Shown here piece after piece: positions 22,836-30,401 of a stretch of 41,663 bases of DNA. Source of the stretch: a virus. The DNA lies in IMG/VR virus record IMGVR_UViG_3300036393_000035, positions 1 to 41,663 of that record, one strand, 5' to 3'. The notes beneath the pieces were generated by a model. It saw nothing but the letters and a program-made list of their open reading frames with translations. It was not told the DNA's origin and ran no database searches. The position numbers were made by a program, and so were the translations under genes. The stretch's first letter is position 1. Every line of letters starts with the position of its first letter.

Positions 22836-23983
22836 CACTTGGTCTTCACCAAAAACCGGAAGCCAAAGCATTCGCCCGTCGTGGGCGTGAACTCGATCTC
22901 GAGCGCGTAGAGCTTGCCCCGATCGGGGAACGCCTGATACAGCGCCGTGCTGGGCTGGAAGCGGAAGTTGTAGCCCTGCGAATCGGGCTGATCGTCCCAC
23001 AGGTAGTTGACCTGCAGCACGTCGAAGATTGACTCCGACACGGGGATGGCGAACTGGTAGTGGCCGGCGATCGGCCGCTCGTAGCTCGGCTCCCAGGCGC
23101 GGAGCTCGCTTACGTTGCCGCGGATCGAAGCGATCGCCGCGGCCAAGATCGGCGCGCCGCTGGCGTCGACCAGCCGCGCCAAAAAGGTCGGGGCTGCCCG
23201 CGCGTTCACCACCAAGATCGTATCGGGCTCGTTGTTCGGATCGAGCCGATCGGCCACCGTCAACACGCCATGCGCCTTCACCGCCTCGATCTTGAAGGGA
23301 GGCAGGCTGCCGCCGCTGGTCACCGAGCCGTTGAAGAGGCGAAACCGCTCCACGCCGTTCTTCGGCTCGTTGGGAAAGAGCTGGGCGTCGTAGTAGTGCA
23401 GCCACAGCTCTTGGCGGCTGCCCATGCCGTCGACGTCGATCGCGTAGACGTTGGCAAAGTCGCCCGACTCCGGCCACAAGAAGATCCGCGAGTCGCTCTC
23501 CGACACGCTGCCGAAGGGCGCCCACGCGTTGGCCTGCCGATTCCAGATCTCGCCGGTCGCATGGTCCATGGCGCGCACGAACAGTCGGTTCGGGCCCAAG
23601 CCCGTCTGCAAGTGGATGAACTCGAAATGGGCTTTGCCGGCCAGGGCGTTGGTGGCGGCGTCGGGCGTCTGCGCAAACGCCCCGTCGCTCACATAGCGGC
23701 GCTCGCAGTAGAAGGGGCGGCCGTCGTTGAAGGTCAGATCTGCGGTGTACTCATAGAACTCGCCCACCGGGCCCAACGCGAGCTCGCGGGAATAGAGGCC
23801 CAGGAAGGGCGAGGCGCCCTGCTGCAGGAACAGGCGGCGATCGGAGCTCGACACGCTGCCCGCGGCCTTCCAAGTGTTGGTCGTGACGTTCAGGGCGCGG
23901 CCGTTCTTCCGATCCAACAGGATCTTGAGGAAGCGGCCGTTGCCTGCGCCCGTGTCGTTCGATTGATAGGCGAAGCGAGCCAT
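22835..23983 (-). CDS. Tandem-domain hypothetical protein, possible structural/adhesion
   Basis: A 382-residue protein whose ATG immediately follows the stop of the beta-helix gene. It contains an internal duplication. Residues about 25-70 (KNGRALNVTTNTWKAAGSVS, then SSDRRLFLQQGA) match residues about 140-185 (ATGEIWNRQANAWAPFGSVS, then ESDSRIFLWPES), each followed by a strand pair. The C-terminal half (about 250-382) has beta-sandwich features with ILVVNARAAPTFLARLVDAS and SGAPILAAAIASIRGNVSEL. No enzyme motif or signal peptide. Order after two beta-helix proteins suggests an appendage component. No family recognised. Confidence 0.45.
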   Translation of the reverse strand: MARFAYQSNDTGAGNGRFLKILLDRKNGRALNVTTNTWKAAGSVSSSDRRLFLQQGASPFLGLYSRELALGPVGEFYEYTADLTFNDGRPFYCERRYVSDGAFAQTPDAATNALAGKAHFEFIHLQTGLGPNRLFVRAMDHATGEIWNRQANAWAPFGSVSESDSRIFLWPESGDFANVYAIDVDGMGSRQELWLHYYDAQLFPNEPKNGVERFRLFNGSVTSGGSLPPFKIEAVKAHGVLTVADRLDPNNEPDTILVVNARAAPTFLARLVDASGAPILAAAIASIRGNVSELRAWEPSYERPIAGHYQFAIPVSESIFDVLQVNYLWDDQPDSQGYNFRFQPSTALYQAFPDRGKLYALEIEFTPTTGECFGFRFLVKTK

Positions 23984-25267
23984 TTAGCGCACGGCCCTCA
24001 CGGTGAAGCTGCCCGAGCCGATGTCGAGGTTGTCGCCGCCGGCGATGTTGACGATCTGCACCTTGATCGTGTTGGCGGCGGTGATCTGCACCTGCAAGAC
24101 CACGCCGTCGGGAACGGTCGTCGCCCAATACCAGGCGGCCCCGTCGCCGACCGCAAAGCCAGTGGCGCCCGAGTCGATCACTTCCCAGCTCTCGCCCTGA
24201 TCGATCTCGGGCGGGTCGAGCGTGGTCGCGTAGCTCACCGACGTGCCGCGATAGAGCGGCTGCCAGGTGCCGCTGGTTCCGGCCGTGCTGCAGGCCCACT
24301 CGACGGCCGTGCCGGCCGAGGTGCCGGGCGTGCTGTTGCTCACGCGGTCGCCCACCTGCCAGGTCCCCGAGCTGGGGCTAGCGGTCCCAAGGTAACGGCC
24401 CAGCAAGCGGCACTGCTTGTTGGCCACGTCGCTCGGCAAGATCTCGTCTTGCTGATAGTGGTTTTCACCGATCGCGCAGCGGACCACGCTCGCGCCGATC
24501 ACGATCGACGTAGTGGCGTTGAAGTCGCAGGCCTCGACCGACACGCCGCCGGTCGTGCTGAGCGACACGCCGGTCGTGGCGCCCTGGAAGTCGCAGCCGT
24601 AGATCAGGCCGCCGCGCGAGCTCGCCCCGCGGATGATTCCGGTGGGGCAGCCCTCGAAGCGGCAGAACAGGAAGCACGGATTGAGGCTGGCCGAGCCGTC
24701 CTGATAGCCGACGTTGATGCAGTTGACGAAGTCACACTCGTAGTAGGTCGCGTTGCGGCTGACGCCGTTGTCGCTCGCGCCCACGCTGAGGCCTTCGAAC
24801 CGCACACGCTCGACGCGGTAGTTGTTCGTCGAGCCGCCGGAGACGCAGATCACTCCGTTCGCGCTCGAGGCGCCGTCGCCCAGGATCGTCAGGTCGGAGA
24901 GCACCGAACCGGTCGCCATGCGAAACGCGGAACCGGTCTTGCCGTCGGTCAGGTCGATGATGGTGGCTTCTTTGCCCGCGCCGTCAATGGTCATGCCGGC
25001 CGTGAGGGCGAAGGCGATGCTCGGGTCGAGGTTGTAACGCCCCGGCTCGAGGCGCAGCACCTTGACGCCGGCGGTGGCGGCGCGGTTGAAGGCGGCCCCG
25101 TCGTCGATCCCGTCGTCGGGGATGATGCCATACGCCAGGCCGCGGGCCTCGGTCGTCGCGGCGCCGCCGGTGACCTGCGCATGAGCGGTCGCGATCGCGA
25201 GAGACGCGACGCAGGCGAAAGCAAGGTAAAGGGCCCAGCCACAGGCGGACCAACGTCGGCTCGTCAT
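23984..25267 (-). CDS. Secreted beta-helix protein, pectate-lyase-like
   Basis: A 427-residue protein with a signal peptide: a positively charged start, a hydrophobic run (about 8-27), then ATAHAQ with likely cleavage near 30. It then shows the start of a Pectate_lyase_3-type right-handed beta-helix (GLAYGIIPDDGIDDGAAFNR, then VLRLEPGRYNL), followed by rungs with repeated Cys/Gly/Asn patterns (YYECDFVNC, FLFCRFEGC, IYGCDFQGA, VEACDFNAT) at about 20-25-residue intervals. The last 110 residues are a separate Ser/Thr-rich domain. Beta-helix proteins in phages are usually tailspikes that cut host polysaccharide, but a signal peptide is unusual for a virion part, so this one may act outside the cell or in the periplasm. 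Confidence 0.7.
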   Translation of the reverse strand: MTSRRWSACGWALYLAFACVASLAIATAHAQVTGGAATTEARGLAYGIIPDDGIDDGAAFNRAATAGVKVLRLEPGRYNLDPSIAFALTAGMTIDGAGKEATIIDLTDGKTGSAFRMATGSVLSDLTILGDGASSANGVICVSGGSTNNYRVERVRFEGLSVGASDNGVSRNATYYECDFVNCINVGYQDGSASLNPCFLFCRFEGCPTGIIRGASSRGGLIYGCDFQGATTGVSLSTTGGVSVEACDFNATTSIVIGASVVRCAIGENHYQQDEILPSDVANKQCRLLGRYLGTASPSSGTWQVGDRVSNSTPGTSAGTAVEWACSTAGTSGTWQPLYRGTSVSYATTLDPPEIDQGESWEVIDSGATGFAVGDGAAWYWATTVPDGVVLQVQITAANTIKVQIVNIAGGDNLDIGSGSFTVRAVR

Positions 25268-25271
25268 AGGG

Positions 25272-27359
25272 TCACTCGCAGACCAGGTAGGCTTCGCCGG
25301 CGGTGGCGGTCACGCTCGATTCGGCGTGGTCGGTCATCCAGAGGCGAAAGGTTTCGGGGGAGCTGCCCACCGTGTACGGCAGCACATGGGGAGAGGTGCC
25401 GCGGTCGGCATAGGCTTGATGCAGGCCGTCGACGCGGTAGGGGTTCGAGCGGGCAAAGATCACGCTCTTGTCCCCCTTACCGATCGCGTAGCGCACGGCC
25501 GTGGCTCCGCTGCTGGCGGCGGGTTTGCTGAAGCCGGCCGCGATGATCCGCGTTCCGGGCGGGAGCGTGACCGTGCGTTCGCTCGAGCCCACGCCGCTCG
25601 AGAGAATGGGCCAGGCCTGATGGTCGGCCTTGAGCTGCACGACGAACATGCGCCGCGCGGGCTCGCCCCGACCGCCGCGCCCCTTCCCAAAGTCGAAGTC
25701 GAAGCTGTAGTTGTCGGCCAGGTTGACGCTGGTGAGTGCGCGACCGCCGCGGCTGATCACGCGGCCATAGCCACCGGGGTTGCTGCTGCCCGTGTCGCGC
25801 GTGATCCGCGTGTTGAGGTTGGCGACGAAGGTCGGGCCGAGCGCGCAGTCGTCCATCACCAGCAGCGGCTGATACTGCAGCGAGGTGATGTTGTTGTTCG
25901 TCACGTCGTAGAAGCCGGCCCCCATCCGCTCGTTGCAGTGGCAATCGCGCAGATGCACGAAGGTCTGCCCGCCCATGGAAAAGTACTCGCGGCCCGTGGC
26001 GCCGCTTTCGCCGCCGTGGTTGGCGCTGAAATCGCAGCCATCTAAGAGCAGCTCGTTGGTGAAAGTAAAGCTGCTCTCTCCGCGTTTGTGGAAGATCCGC
26101 GAGAGGTAGGTGAGCCGCAGCTCCCAGCGTGAGTCGCGGATGGTGAAGTTGCGGGCGAAGGCGGCCCCGTCGTCGACTCGCACGGTGTACGAAACGTCGT
26201 CGGTCTCGGCAGCGTACGCGAGCCCGCCGCTCGTGTAGGTCCCCGCGAACGTCGAGCCGTCGAGGTCGAACGTGTTGTCCGTGATGCGCGTGATTTGGTA
26301 GCGGCTATTGGCGTTGCTCACGCCGCCCACGCTGGTGAGCGTCACGTAGTCGCCGGTCGTGAAGCCATGCGCGGTGCTGGTGATGCGGATCAGGCCGCTG
26401 CCGTTGTTGGCGCAGCCGCTCACCGTCTTGTGCCCATAGCCCTCGTGGATCAGATCGCAGCCGCTGAGCAGAATGTCGCCCGCGCCGCCCTTGCCTTGAC
26501 TCCCTTCGCCCGTCGTGTTGCGAATCCAAAACAGATCGCGCGGGTACCAAAAGCGCGAGGCATACCACTTGAACGCCAGGCACTGGTCGTTCTCCATTTC
26601 GATCGGGCCGCAGTTGTGGACCCAATTCGAGTAGCCGTGGCAGCCATCGGTGACCGCCGTCCCCGAAAACTTGAAGGGCGTGCCCAAGCCGTTGAAGCGG
26701 CAGAACTGATAGACAAAGCCCTTGTCGACCGCGGCCGTCGCCAAGCTGCCCCAGATGCGGAAGCCGTTGACGTCGGCGGCGAACGTGGGGTCGTAGCCCG
26801 CGGCCGCGTAGTTGGGCATGTCCGACCGAAACCACAGGTGCGAGAACTGCACGCGATTCCAGCCCGGGTTTTCGTCGGAGTCGTACAGCCAGCGAGGCGT
26901 GCCGCTCTCGCGGTGCAGCACGATCTGCGAATAGTTTTGGGATGCCCCGGTGAAGTTGATGCCGTAGCCCGGCGCTTGGTCGGCCGTCGCCGGATGCAAA
27001 ACGTTGTCCGTGTCGACGTCCCACTCGCCGCCGGGGAAGTGCAGGTGATACGTCTTGTTTTGGATGGCGCTGCGGATGCCGGCGATGATCGCAGCGGAGT
27101 CGTCGAGCCCATCGTTGGGCACCGCGCCGAAGTCGGTGACGTAGCAACGCGTGCGCTGCAAGATCTCGCGGGCGATCGGCTGCCAGCCGGCGCCCACGCC
27201 GATCGCGAGCATGGCGAGCAGCGCCACGCGACGCCGCCGGCCGACTTCTCCCTCGTGAAACCACCACCAATAGGCGCACCATTCGAGGGCGAGAATGACG
27301 GCGAGCACGGTCCAGACCGTGGCCAGCGCGTTGGGGAACGCGGGGATCAGATCGAGCAT
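25272..27359 (-). CDS. Membrane-anchored beta-helix protein, pectate-lyase-like
   Basis: A 695-residue protein from the ATG at 27359; an upstream extension reads through an interspersed repeat and is not used. The N-terminus has two hydrophobic segments (about 10-30 and 41-60) separated by WWWFHEGEVGRRRR, then a Pectate_lyase_3-type start (YVTDFGAVPNDGLDDSAAII, then YHLHFPGGEWDVD, about 74-120). A long region of short strands rich in Asp, Asn, Phe and Cys follows, as in beta-helix tailspikes. The last 130 residues form a beta-rich domain. Membrane segments on a tailspike-like protein are unusual. It could be displayed on the cell, or be a tailspike with a hydrophobic virion-docking end. Confidence 0.65.
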   Translation of the reverse strand: MLDLIPAFPNALATVWTVLAVILALEWCAYWWWFHEGEVGRRRRVALLAMLAIGVGAGWQPIAREILQRTRCYVTDFGAVPNDGLDDSAAIIAGIRSAIQNKTYHLHFPGGEWDVDTDNVLHPATADQAPGYGINFTGASQNYSQIVLHRESGTPRWLYDSDENPGWNRVQFSHLWFRSDMPNYAAAGYDPTFAADVNGFRIWGSLATAAVDKGFVYQFCRFNGLGTPFKFSGTAVTDGCHGYSNWVHNCGPIEMENDQCLAFKWYASRFWYPRDLFWIRNTTGEGSQGKGGAGDILLSGCDLIHEGYGHKTVSGCANNGSGLIRITSTAHGFTTGDYVTLTSVGGVSNANSRYQITRITDNTFDLDGSTFAGTYTSGGLAYAAETDDVSYTVRVDDGAAFARNFTIRDSRWELRLTYLSRIFHKRGESSFTFTNELLLDGCDFSANHGGESGATGREYFSMGGQTFVHLRDCHCNERMGAGFYDVTNNNITSLQYQPLLVMDDCALGPTFVANLNTRITRDTGSSNPGGYGRVISRGGRALTSVNLADNYSFDFDFGKGRGGRGEPARRMFVVQLKADHQAWPILSSGVGSSERTVTLPPGTRIIAAGFSKPAASSGATAVRYAIGKGDKSVIFARSNPYRVDGLHQAYADRGTSPHVLPYTVGSSPETFRLWMTDHAESSVTATAGEAYLVCE

Positions 27360-27365
27360 TTTCTT

Positions 27366-27399
27366 TACCGCAGAGGACGCGGAGGGCGCAGAGAAGAGA
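27366..27399 (+). repeat. Interspersed ACCGCAGAG-type repeat, copy 1
   Basis: ACCGCAGAGGACGCGGAGGG-type copy followed by CGCAGAGAAG, lying just upstream of the start of the membrane-anchored beta-helix gene. It belongs to a family of short repeats built from GNGACGCNGAGG-like 9-mers; other copies are listed below. Confidence 0.8.
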
Positions 27400-27465
27400 A
27401 GAGGCAGGCGAGGCGAGCTAGGCGGGCGTATCGAATCGCGTATAAAACGCGTTCGTTTTGACAGT

Positions 27466-27630
27466 TCAGCGAGCGAAGTGACCGTTGACACACAAGATGT
27501 AGCCCATCCACACGGCGCACAGCGCGCAGATGGCGGCTCCCGCGAAGTCGCGGGCGATCAGCTGTGTCAGCGTGGCGTGCGCCACCCAACCGAGCACGAA
27601 CATTGAGAACCAGACAGGCGGTTGACTCAT
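27466..27630 (-). CDS. Small two-span membrane protein
   Basis: A 54-residue protein starting in an ATGA overlap with the coiled-coil protein gene. It has two hydrophobic segments, about 7-24 (FSMFVLGWVAHATLTQLI) and 30-48 (GAAICALCAVWMGYILCV), joined by a short charged turn. The size and topology fit a class II holin or a small membrane adaptor. The upstream neighbour also has a membrane segment, so the two may form a holin/antiholin-like pair. Assignment is by topology only. Confidence 0.5.
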   Translation of the reverse strand: MSQPPVWFSMFVLGWVAHATLTQLIARDFAGAAICALCAVWMGYILCVNGHFAR

Positions 27631-27953
27631 GGGAAGAGCGGCCTTTTTTCCAGGGCGGTGAGACGTTCGTCGTGGGTTGCGAGACGCTCGTCGTGTTCCC
27701 TCAGTAGAAACTCCTGCTTGTCGAGACGCTCGTGGGCTTTCGCTGCGAGTTGCCTGGTCGCCTCGTACTCTTTGCGAATCACGTCGATGGTGCCTTGGAC
27801 GCCAGCGACGGCCAGCTCCACGCGGTGGAACGATGCGTCGATCGTCTTCAGGATCTCGTGGGCCTTGCGCAGCTTCTGCCAAATCAGCGGCCCCACCGAC
27901 GCCATGGCGGTGTAGATCGTCGGCAACACATAGCCCCAAAAAAACGCTTCCAT
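27627..27953 (-). CDS. Membrane-anchored coiled-coil protein
   Basis: A 108-residue protein from the ATG at 27953. Residues about 1-25 form a hydrophobic stretch (MEAFFWGYVLPTIYTAMASV); the rest is a long helix with heptads, including IRKEYEATRQLAAKAHERLD and REHDERLATHDERLTALEKR. Such a layout, N-terminal membrane anchor plus a coiled coil, is seen in holin-associated and spanin-like proteins. An upstream in-frame extension would translate an interspersed repeat and is not used; AGAGGAAGG from the edge of that repeat supplies a Shine-Dalgarno. Its 3' end overlaps the two-span membrane gene. Confidence 0.5.
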   Translation of the reverse strand: MEAFFWGYVLPTIYTAMASVGPLIWQKLRKAHEILKTIDASFHRVELAVAGVQGTIDVIRKEYEATRQLAAKAHERLDKQEFLLREHDERLATHDERLTALEKRPLFP

Positions 27954-27965
27954 CGGTTCGGCCTT

Positions 27966-27996
27966 CCTCTGCGCCCTCTGCGTCTCTGCGGTGAAA
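27966..27996 (-). repeat. Interspersed repeat, copy 2
   Basis: On the minus strand CACCGCAGAGACGCAGAGGG followed by CGCAGAGG, opposite in orientation to copy 1, between the stop of the TIM-barrel-like gene and the start of the coiled-coil gene. Its end supplies the purine-rich Shine-Dalgarno of the latter. Translation through it gives a TAETQRAQR-like peptide. Confidence 0.8.
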
Positions 27997-28003
27997 AAGG
28001 TCT

Positions 28004-29107
28004 TTACGGAGCGGTGGCGAACTCGACGCCGGCGGGGGCTTTGATGACGACGCCTTCGCGGCTGACTTCGACCTTGGCGGTCGGCGGCGGCGTGGGCTTC
28101 GACTCGGCCCACTCGACACGCGGCAACTGCTCGTGCAGGTCGACCGTGACGGTCAGCTTTTCGCCCGTCGGCAACGTCCAGCTCGCCCCGACGATTTGCC
28201 CGCGGTCGAACGTCTCACGCTTGCCCACGAAGTAGCGCTCATAGCCGCGAATCCGCTCGAACATCCGCTTGTAGGCGGGCAGCAGATCCCAGCGCTCGGT
28301 GATGCGATAGTACGACTTGGGGTAGCCCGGGTTGATGCTGAACGCGCTATAGAACAGCACGTCGTCGGCGCCAGCGCAGAGAGCGCACCAGATCGCCGCT
28401 TCGTTGTACGCCGCGGGCGTATAGTCTTCGCTCATCCACACCGGGTCGGGAGCTTTGCCGCTCGACGGCGCGACTTGCGACAGCGTGGGGAGCGATTTGC
28501 CCAGGTAGGGATGCACCCACAGCTTGCCCTTGTGAGCAGCCCGCCAGGCGACGACATAGTCCCAATACCACTTGCGCAGCGTCCCCTCTTTCCAGACGTA
28601 GAGCTGCAGGCCGATCACGTCGGCCGCGTCTTTCCAGAGTTTTGGGTCCGCGCTCTTGCTGACGCTGACAAACGATTGCATCCCCTCGCGATACTTGGGG
28701 CGGACCGCGGCGATCTCGGCTTTGACCTTTTCGGGCGTACTCGTGAGGTCGGCATCGTCCTTGGCGTTGTGATAGGCAACGCAGGTGTATTGCTTCCACA
28801 GCTTCGCGTGGTCGTCGATCGAACCGGTGTTCGTCTCGTAGATGACCTTTTTGCCGCGCGCCTGACAGGCCTCGAGGAAGCCTCCTTTGGCGCCGTCGTC
28901 GGGCGTGATCTGACTACCGATCCCACCGAACGTGGTGTCGTCGAGCTTGGGCAGGTCTTCGGCGCGCTTGGGCCGGCTGTCGAGATAGATCGCGTCGTAA
29001 TAGGTGCCCAGCAGCATCTGCCCTTGCACGAACCGCGGAGACGCGGAGGCGCAGAGGCTGAGCACGAGCAGCAGCAGGAACAGGATCAGACGCTTGGGGT
29101 GTCGCAT
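28004..29107 (-). CDS. Secreted TIM-barrel-like protein (glycoside-hydrolase-like)
   Basis: A 367-residue protein whose ATG overlaps the stop of the nuclease gene (TAATG). It has a strong signal peptide: MRHPKR, a leucine-rich core (LILFLLLLVLSL), then CASA with likely cleavage near 23. The following strands and helices are barrel-like (YYDAIYLDSRP, KKVIYETNTG, GMQSFVSVSK, DVIGLQLYVW, GKLWVHPYL, DPVWMSEDYT, DDVLFYSAFSI), with acidic residues at strand ends, as in glycoside-hydrolase-like barrels of unknown substrate. The last 60 residues add a beta domain. I do not recognise a GH family. Secretion suggests action on the host envelope or outside it. An interspersed repeat encodes part of the signal peptide. 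Confidence 0.6.
   Translation of the reverse strand: MRHPKRLILFLLLLVLSLCASASPRFVQGQMLLGTYYDAIYLDSRPKRAEDLPKLDDTTFGGIGSQITPDDGAKGGFLEACQARGKKVIYETNTGSIDDHAKLWKQYTCVAYHNAKDDADLTSTPEKVKAEIAAVRPKYREGMQSFVSVSKSADPKLWKDAADVIGLQLYVWKEGTLRKWYWDYVVAWRAAHKGKLWVHPYLGKSLPTLSQVAPSSGKAPDPVWMSEDYTPAAYNEAAIWCALCAGADDVLFYSAFSINPGYPKSYYRITERWDLLPAYKRMFERIRGYERYFVGKRETFDRGQIVGASWTLPTGEKLTVTVDLHEQLPRVEWAESKPTPPPTAKVEVSREGVVIKAPAGVEFATAP
29031..29060 (+). repeat. Interspersed repeat, copy 3 (inside signal-peptide coding region)
   Basis: ACCGCGGAGACGCGGAGGCG followed by CAGAGG, inside the coding sequence of the secreted barrel protein. It encodes the c-region of the signal peptide and the first mature residues (SLCASASPRF). 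Confidence 0.75.
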
Positions 29108-29478
29108 TACGGTTTGGTCCTTTTGGTGAACGTGGCGTGGCCGGCGGCGCATTGCAGCACCGCCGCCTCCGCGCCGTCGAGGTACAGGCGGCCGAGTACT
29201 CGGCCGAGGGTCAGGTGGTCGCCGACCTTGCCCGAGCCGTTGAACGACACGAGCACGGTGGCTTGCTGGGCCGCGGCGACGAGCTGCTCGAGGTGAGCCT
29301 TGGCGGCCAGGCCGGCAGGCTTCTCGTCGCCATGCACCTCCGGAGCCCAACAGTCTTCGAGCCGCAGATGCAGGGTCGGCCCGAGCAGCTGCAGCTCCAC
29401 GGTGTCGCCGTCGAGTACTCGGATCACTCGGCACGGCAGGCAGAGCCCCGGCTCGGGAGTTGGCGGCTGCTGGTTCAT
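29107..29478 (-). CDS. SNase-like (thermonuclease family) nuclease
   Basis: A 123-residue staphylococcal-nuclease-like protein. Core marks are VIRVLDGDTVEL (about 18-29), LRLEDCWAPEVHGDE (about 38-52) holding the catalytic Arg39, the metal ligand Asp42 and the general base Glu47, and LGRVLGRLYLDG (about 91-102) with the second Arg near 93. All expected active residues are present, although the family's following helix is short and the protein is somewhat smaller than Staphylococcus nuclease. No clear signal peptide; cysteines at 13 and 16 lie near the start. It is encoded directly before the secreted barrel protein. Possible roles are host DNA degradation or DNA-end processing. Confidence 0.78.
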   Translation of the reverse strand: MNQQPPTPEPGLCLPCRVIRVLDGDTVELQLLGPTLHLRLEDCWAPEVHGDEKPAGLAAKAHLEQLVAAAQQATVLVSFNGSGKVGDHLTLGRVLGRLYLDGAEAAVLQCAAGHATFTKRTKP

Positions 29479-29488
29479 GGTGTTGTTT

Positions 29489-29521
29489 TCAACCGCCGAG
29501 ACGCGGAGGCGCAGAGAATTC
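29489..29521 (+). repeat. Interspersed repeat, copy 4
   Basis: AACCGCCGAGACGCGGAGGC followed by GCAGAGAATT, filling nearly the whole gap between the stop of the 160-residue protein gene and the nuclease start. Together with copies 1-3 it marks four consecutive gene junctions or starts within 2.2 kb. Confidence 0.8.
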
Positions 29522-30002
29522 ACTTGAGCGAGTACTCCGCTTTGACCGGCCCGCGGACGGTCTCTTGCTTGGTCGTGCGCAGCCGCGCGAGAAACTCCGT
29601 GGCCTCGGCGACCAGCGCCGCCGGCGGCGACGGGTAGAGGCAGCCTGCGCTCTCGCAGTTGACCGCGATCGCGTTGAGCAGCTCGGCCCGTTTCTTGGGG
29701 GCGATCGACAGCAGGATCAGCGCGAGCACCTCGGGCAGCTTGGGCGTCACGCTGGCGTTCTTCGTCGAGGCGTGGCCGACGGTCAGCTTGCCGCTGAGCT
29801 TTTGCACGAGTGACTCGCCGTCGATCGACAGCAGAAGCTTGCCTTCGAAGGGATACGCCTTGCCGTCGACCAGGTCGTCGCGCTTGGCTTCCTTCTCGGC
29901 CACCTTGCCGAGCGACATCCAATAGGCGGATGCGAGCTCGCACACGCGACCAACGGCCGTGTGGTCGGCAGCGAGTTCGGCGGGAGTTTTCAACGCGCCC
30001 AC
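29520..30002 (-). CDS. Hypothetical protein
   Basis: A 160-residue protein starting with GTG at 30002, preceded by AAAGGAGG six bases upstream, one of the strongest ribosome-binding sites here. It is helical at the N-terminus (LAADHTAVGRVCELASAYWM), followed by a strand pair (EGKLLLSIDGESLVQKL, then GKLTVGHASTKNASVTPKL) and C-terminal helices with VLALILLSIAPKKRAELLNA. No membrane segment, no catalytic motif and no family recognised. It lies between a SEC-C-like protein and the SNase gene. Confidence 0.5.
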   Translation of the reverse strand: MGALKTPAELAADHTAVGRVCELASAYWMSLGKVAEKEAKRDDLVDGKAYPFEGKLLLSIDGESLVQKLSGKLTVGHASTKNASVTPKLPEVLALILLSIAPKKRAELLNAIAVNCESAGCLYPSPPAALVAEATEFLARLRTTKQETVRGPVKAEYSLK

Positions 30003-30014
30003 GTGGGCCCTCCT

Positions 30015-30296
30015 TTAGAGCATCCACGCGGGCAGGGCCTGGTCGGTCGGCCGGTAGCACGCGCAGCGTTTGAATTTGCGATCGGGGTGGTTGGGGCACG
30101 GCCCGTTGCGGTCGACCTTGGGCCCCAGCCGCATGGTGCGGCCGCGGCGTCGCGCCTTGCGCGAATGATTCTGGCACTCGGCCAGCTTCTCCGGGTTGAG
30201 CTTCTCGATCGCCTTCTTGGCCGCTTCCAACCCGGCCACGAAGCTGGCCGTGTCGACGCGGAGGTTCATGCAGCGAAGGTGATCGATCGTGCGCAT
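30015..30296 (-). CDS. Small basic protein with SEC-C-like metal motif
   Basis: A 93-residue basic protein. The N-terminal helix (about 10-40) is followed by an Arg-rich stretch (NHSRKARRRGRTMRLGPK) and a DRNGPCPNHPDRKFKRCACY motif. The latter resembles the SEC-C zinc motif (NDPCPCGSGKKYKKCC) with one Cys replaced by His. SEC-C modules bind zinc and can contact ribosomes or SecB-like partners. The gene ends 12 bp before the next start. Function unknown. Confidence 0.5.
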   Translation of the reverse strand: MRTIDHLRCMNLRVDTASFVAGLEAAKKAIEKLNPEKLAECQNHSRKARRRGRTMRLGPKVDRNGPCPNHPDRKFKRCACYRPTDQALPAWML

Positions 30297-30326
30297 TTTT
30301 GAGATCTAAAACTGGGATCCAAAATG

Positions 30327-30387
30327 CCCCGGGCGCATGGGACGCGTTGCGGCGTCGTCTCAGGAGAAGCTGCCCCAGCGCCCGGGG
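30327..30387. terminator. Inverted repeat downstream of 30402-31301 gene, terminator-like
   Basis: Perfect 10-bp arms CCCCGGGCGC (30327-30336) and GCGCCCGGGG (30378-30387) stand 41 bp apart, just after the stop of the leftward gene at 30402. Read leftwards the stem ends in GGGGCATTTTGG, a short T-run, so it may work as a weak intrinsic terminator. The long loop makes this uncertain. Confidence 0.4.
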
Positions 30388-30401
30388 TATACGTGAGCGG
30401 G

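Noticed and set aside
23060-25531. Long plus-strand open frame of about 820 codons opposite the beta-helix genes
   Set aside because: Shadow of minus-strand genes; the composition matches reversed codons, with no recognisable domain.
28004-29434. Longer form of the secreted barrel protein starting upstream of 29107
   Set aside because: The extension would remove the signal peptide from the N-terminus and overlap the SNase gene almost fully; the overlapping TAATG start is preferred.
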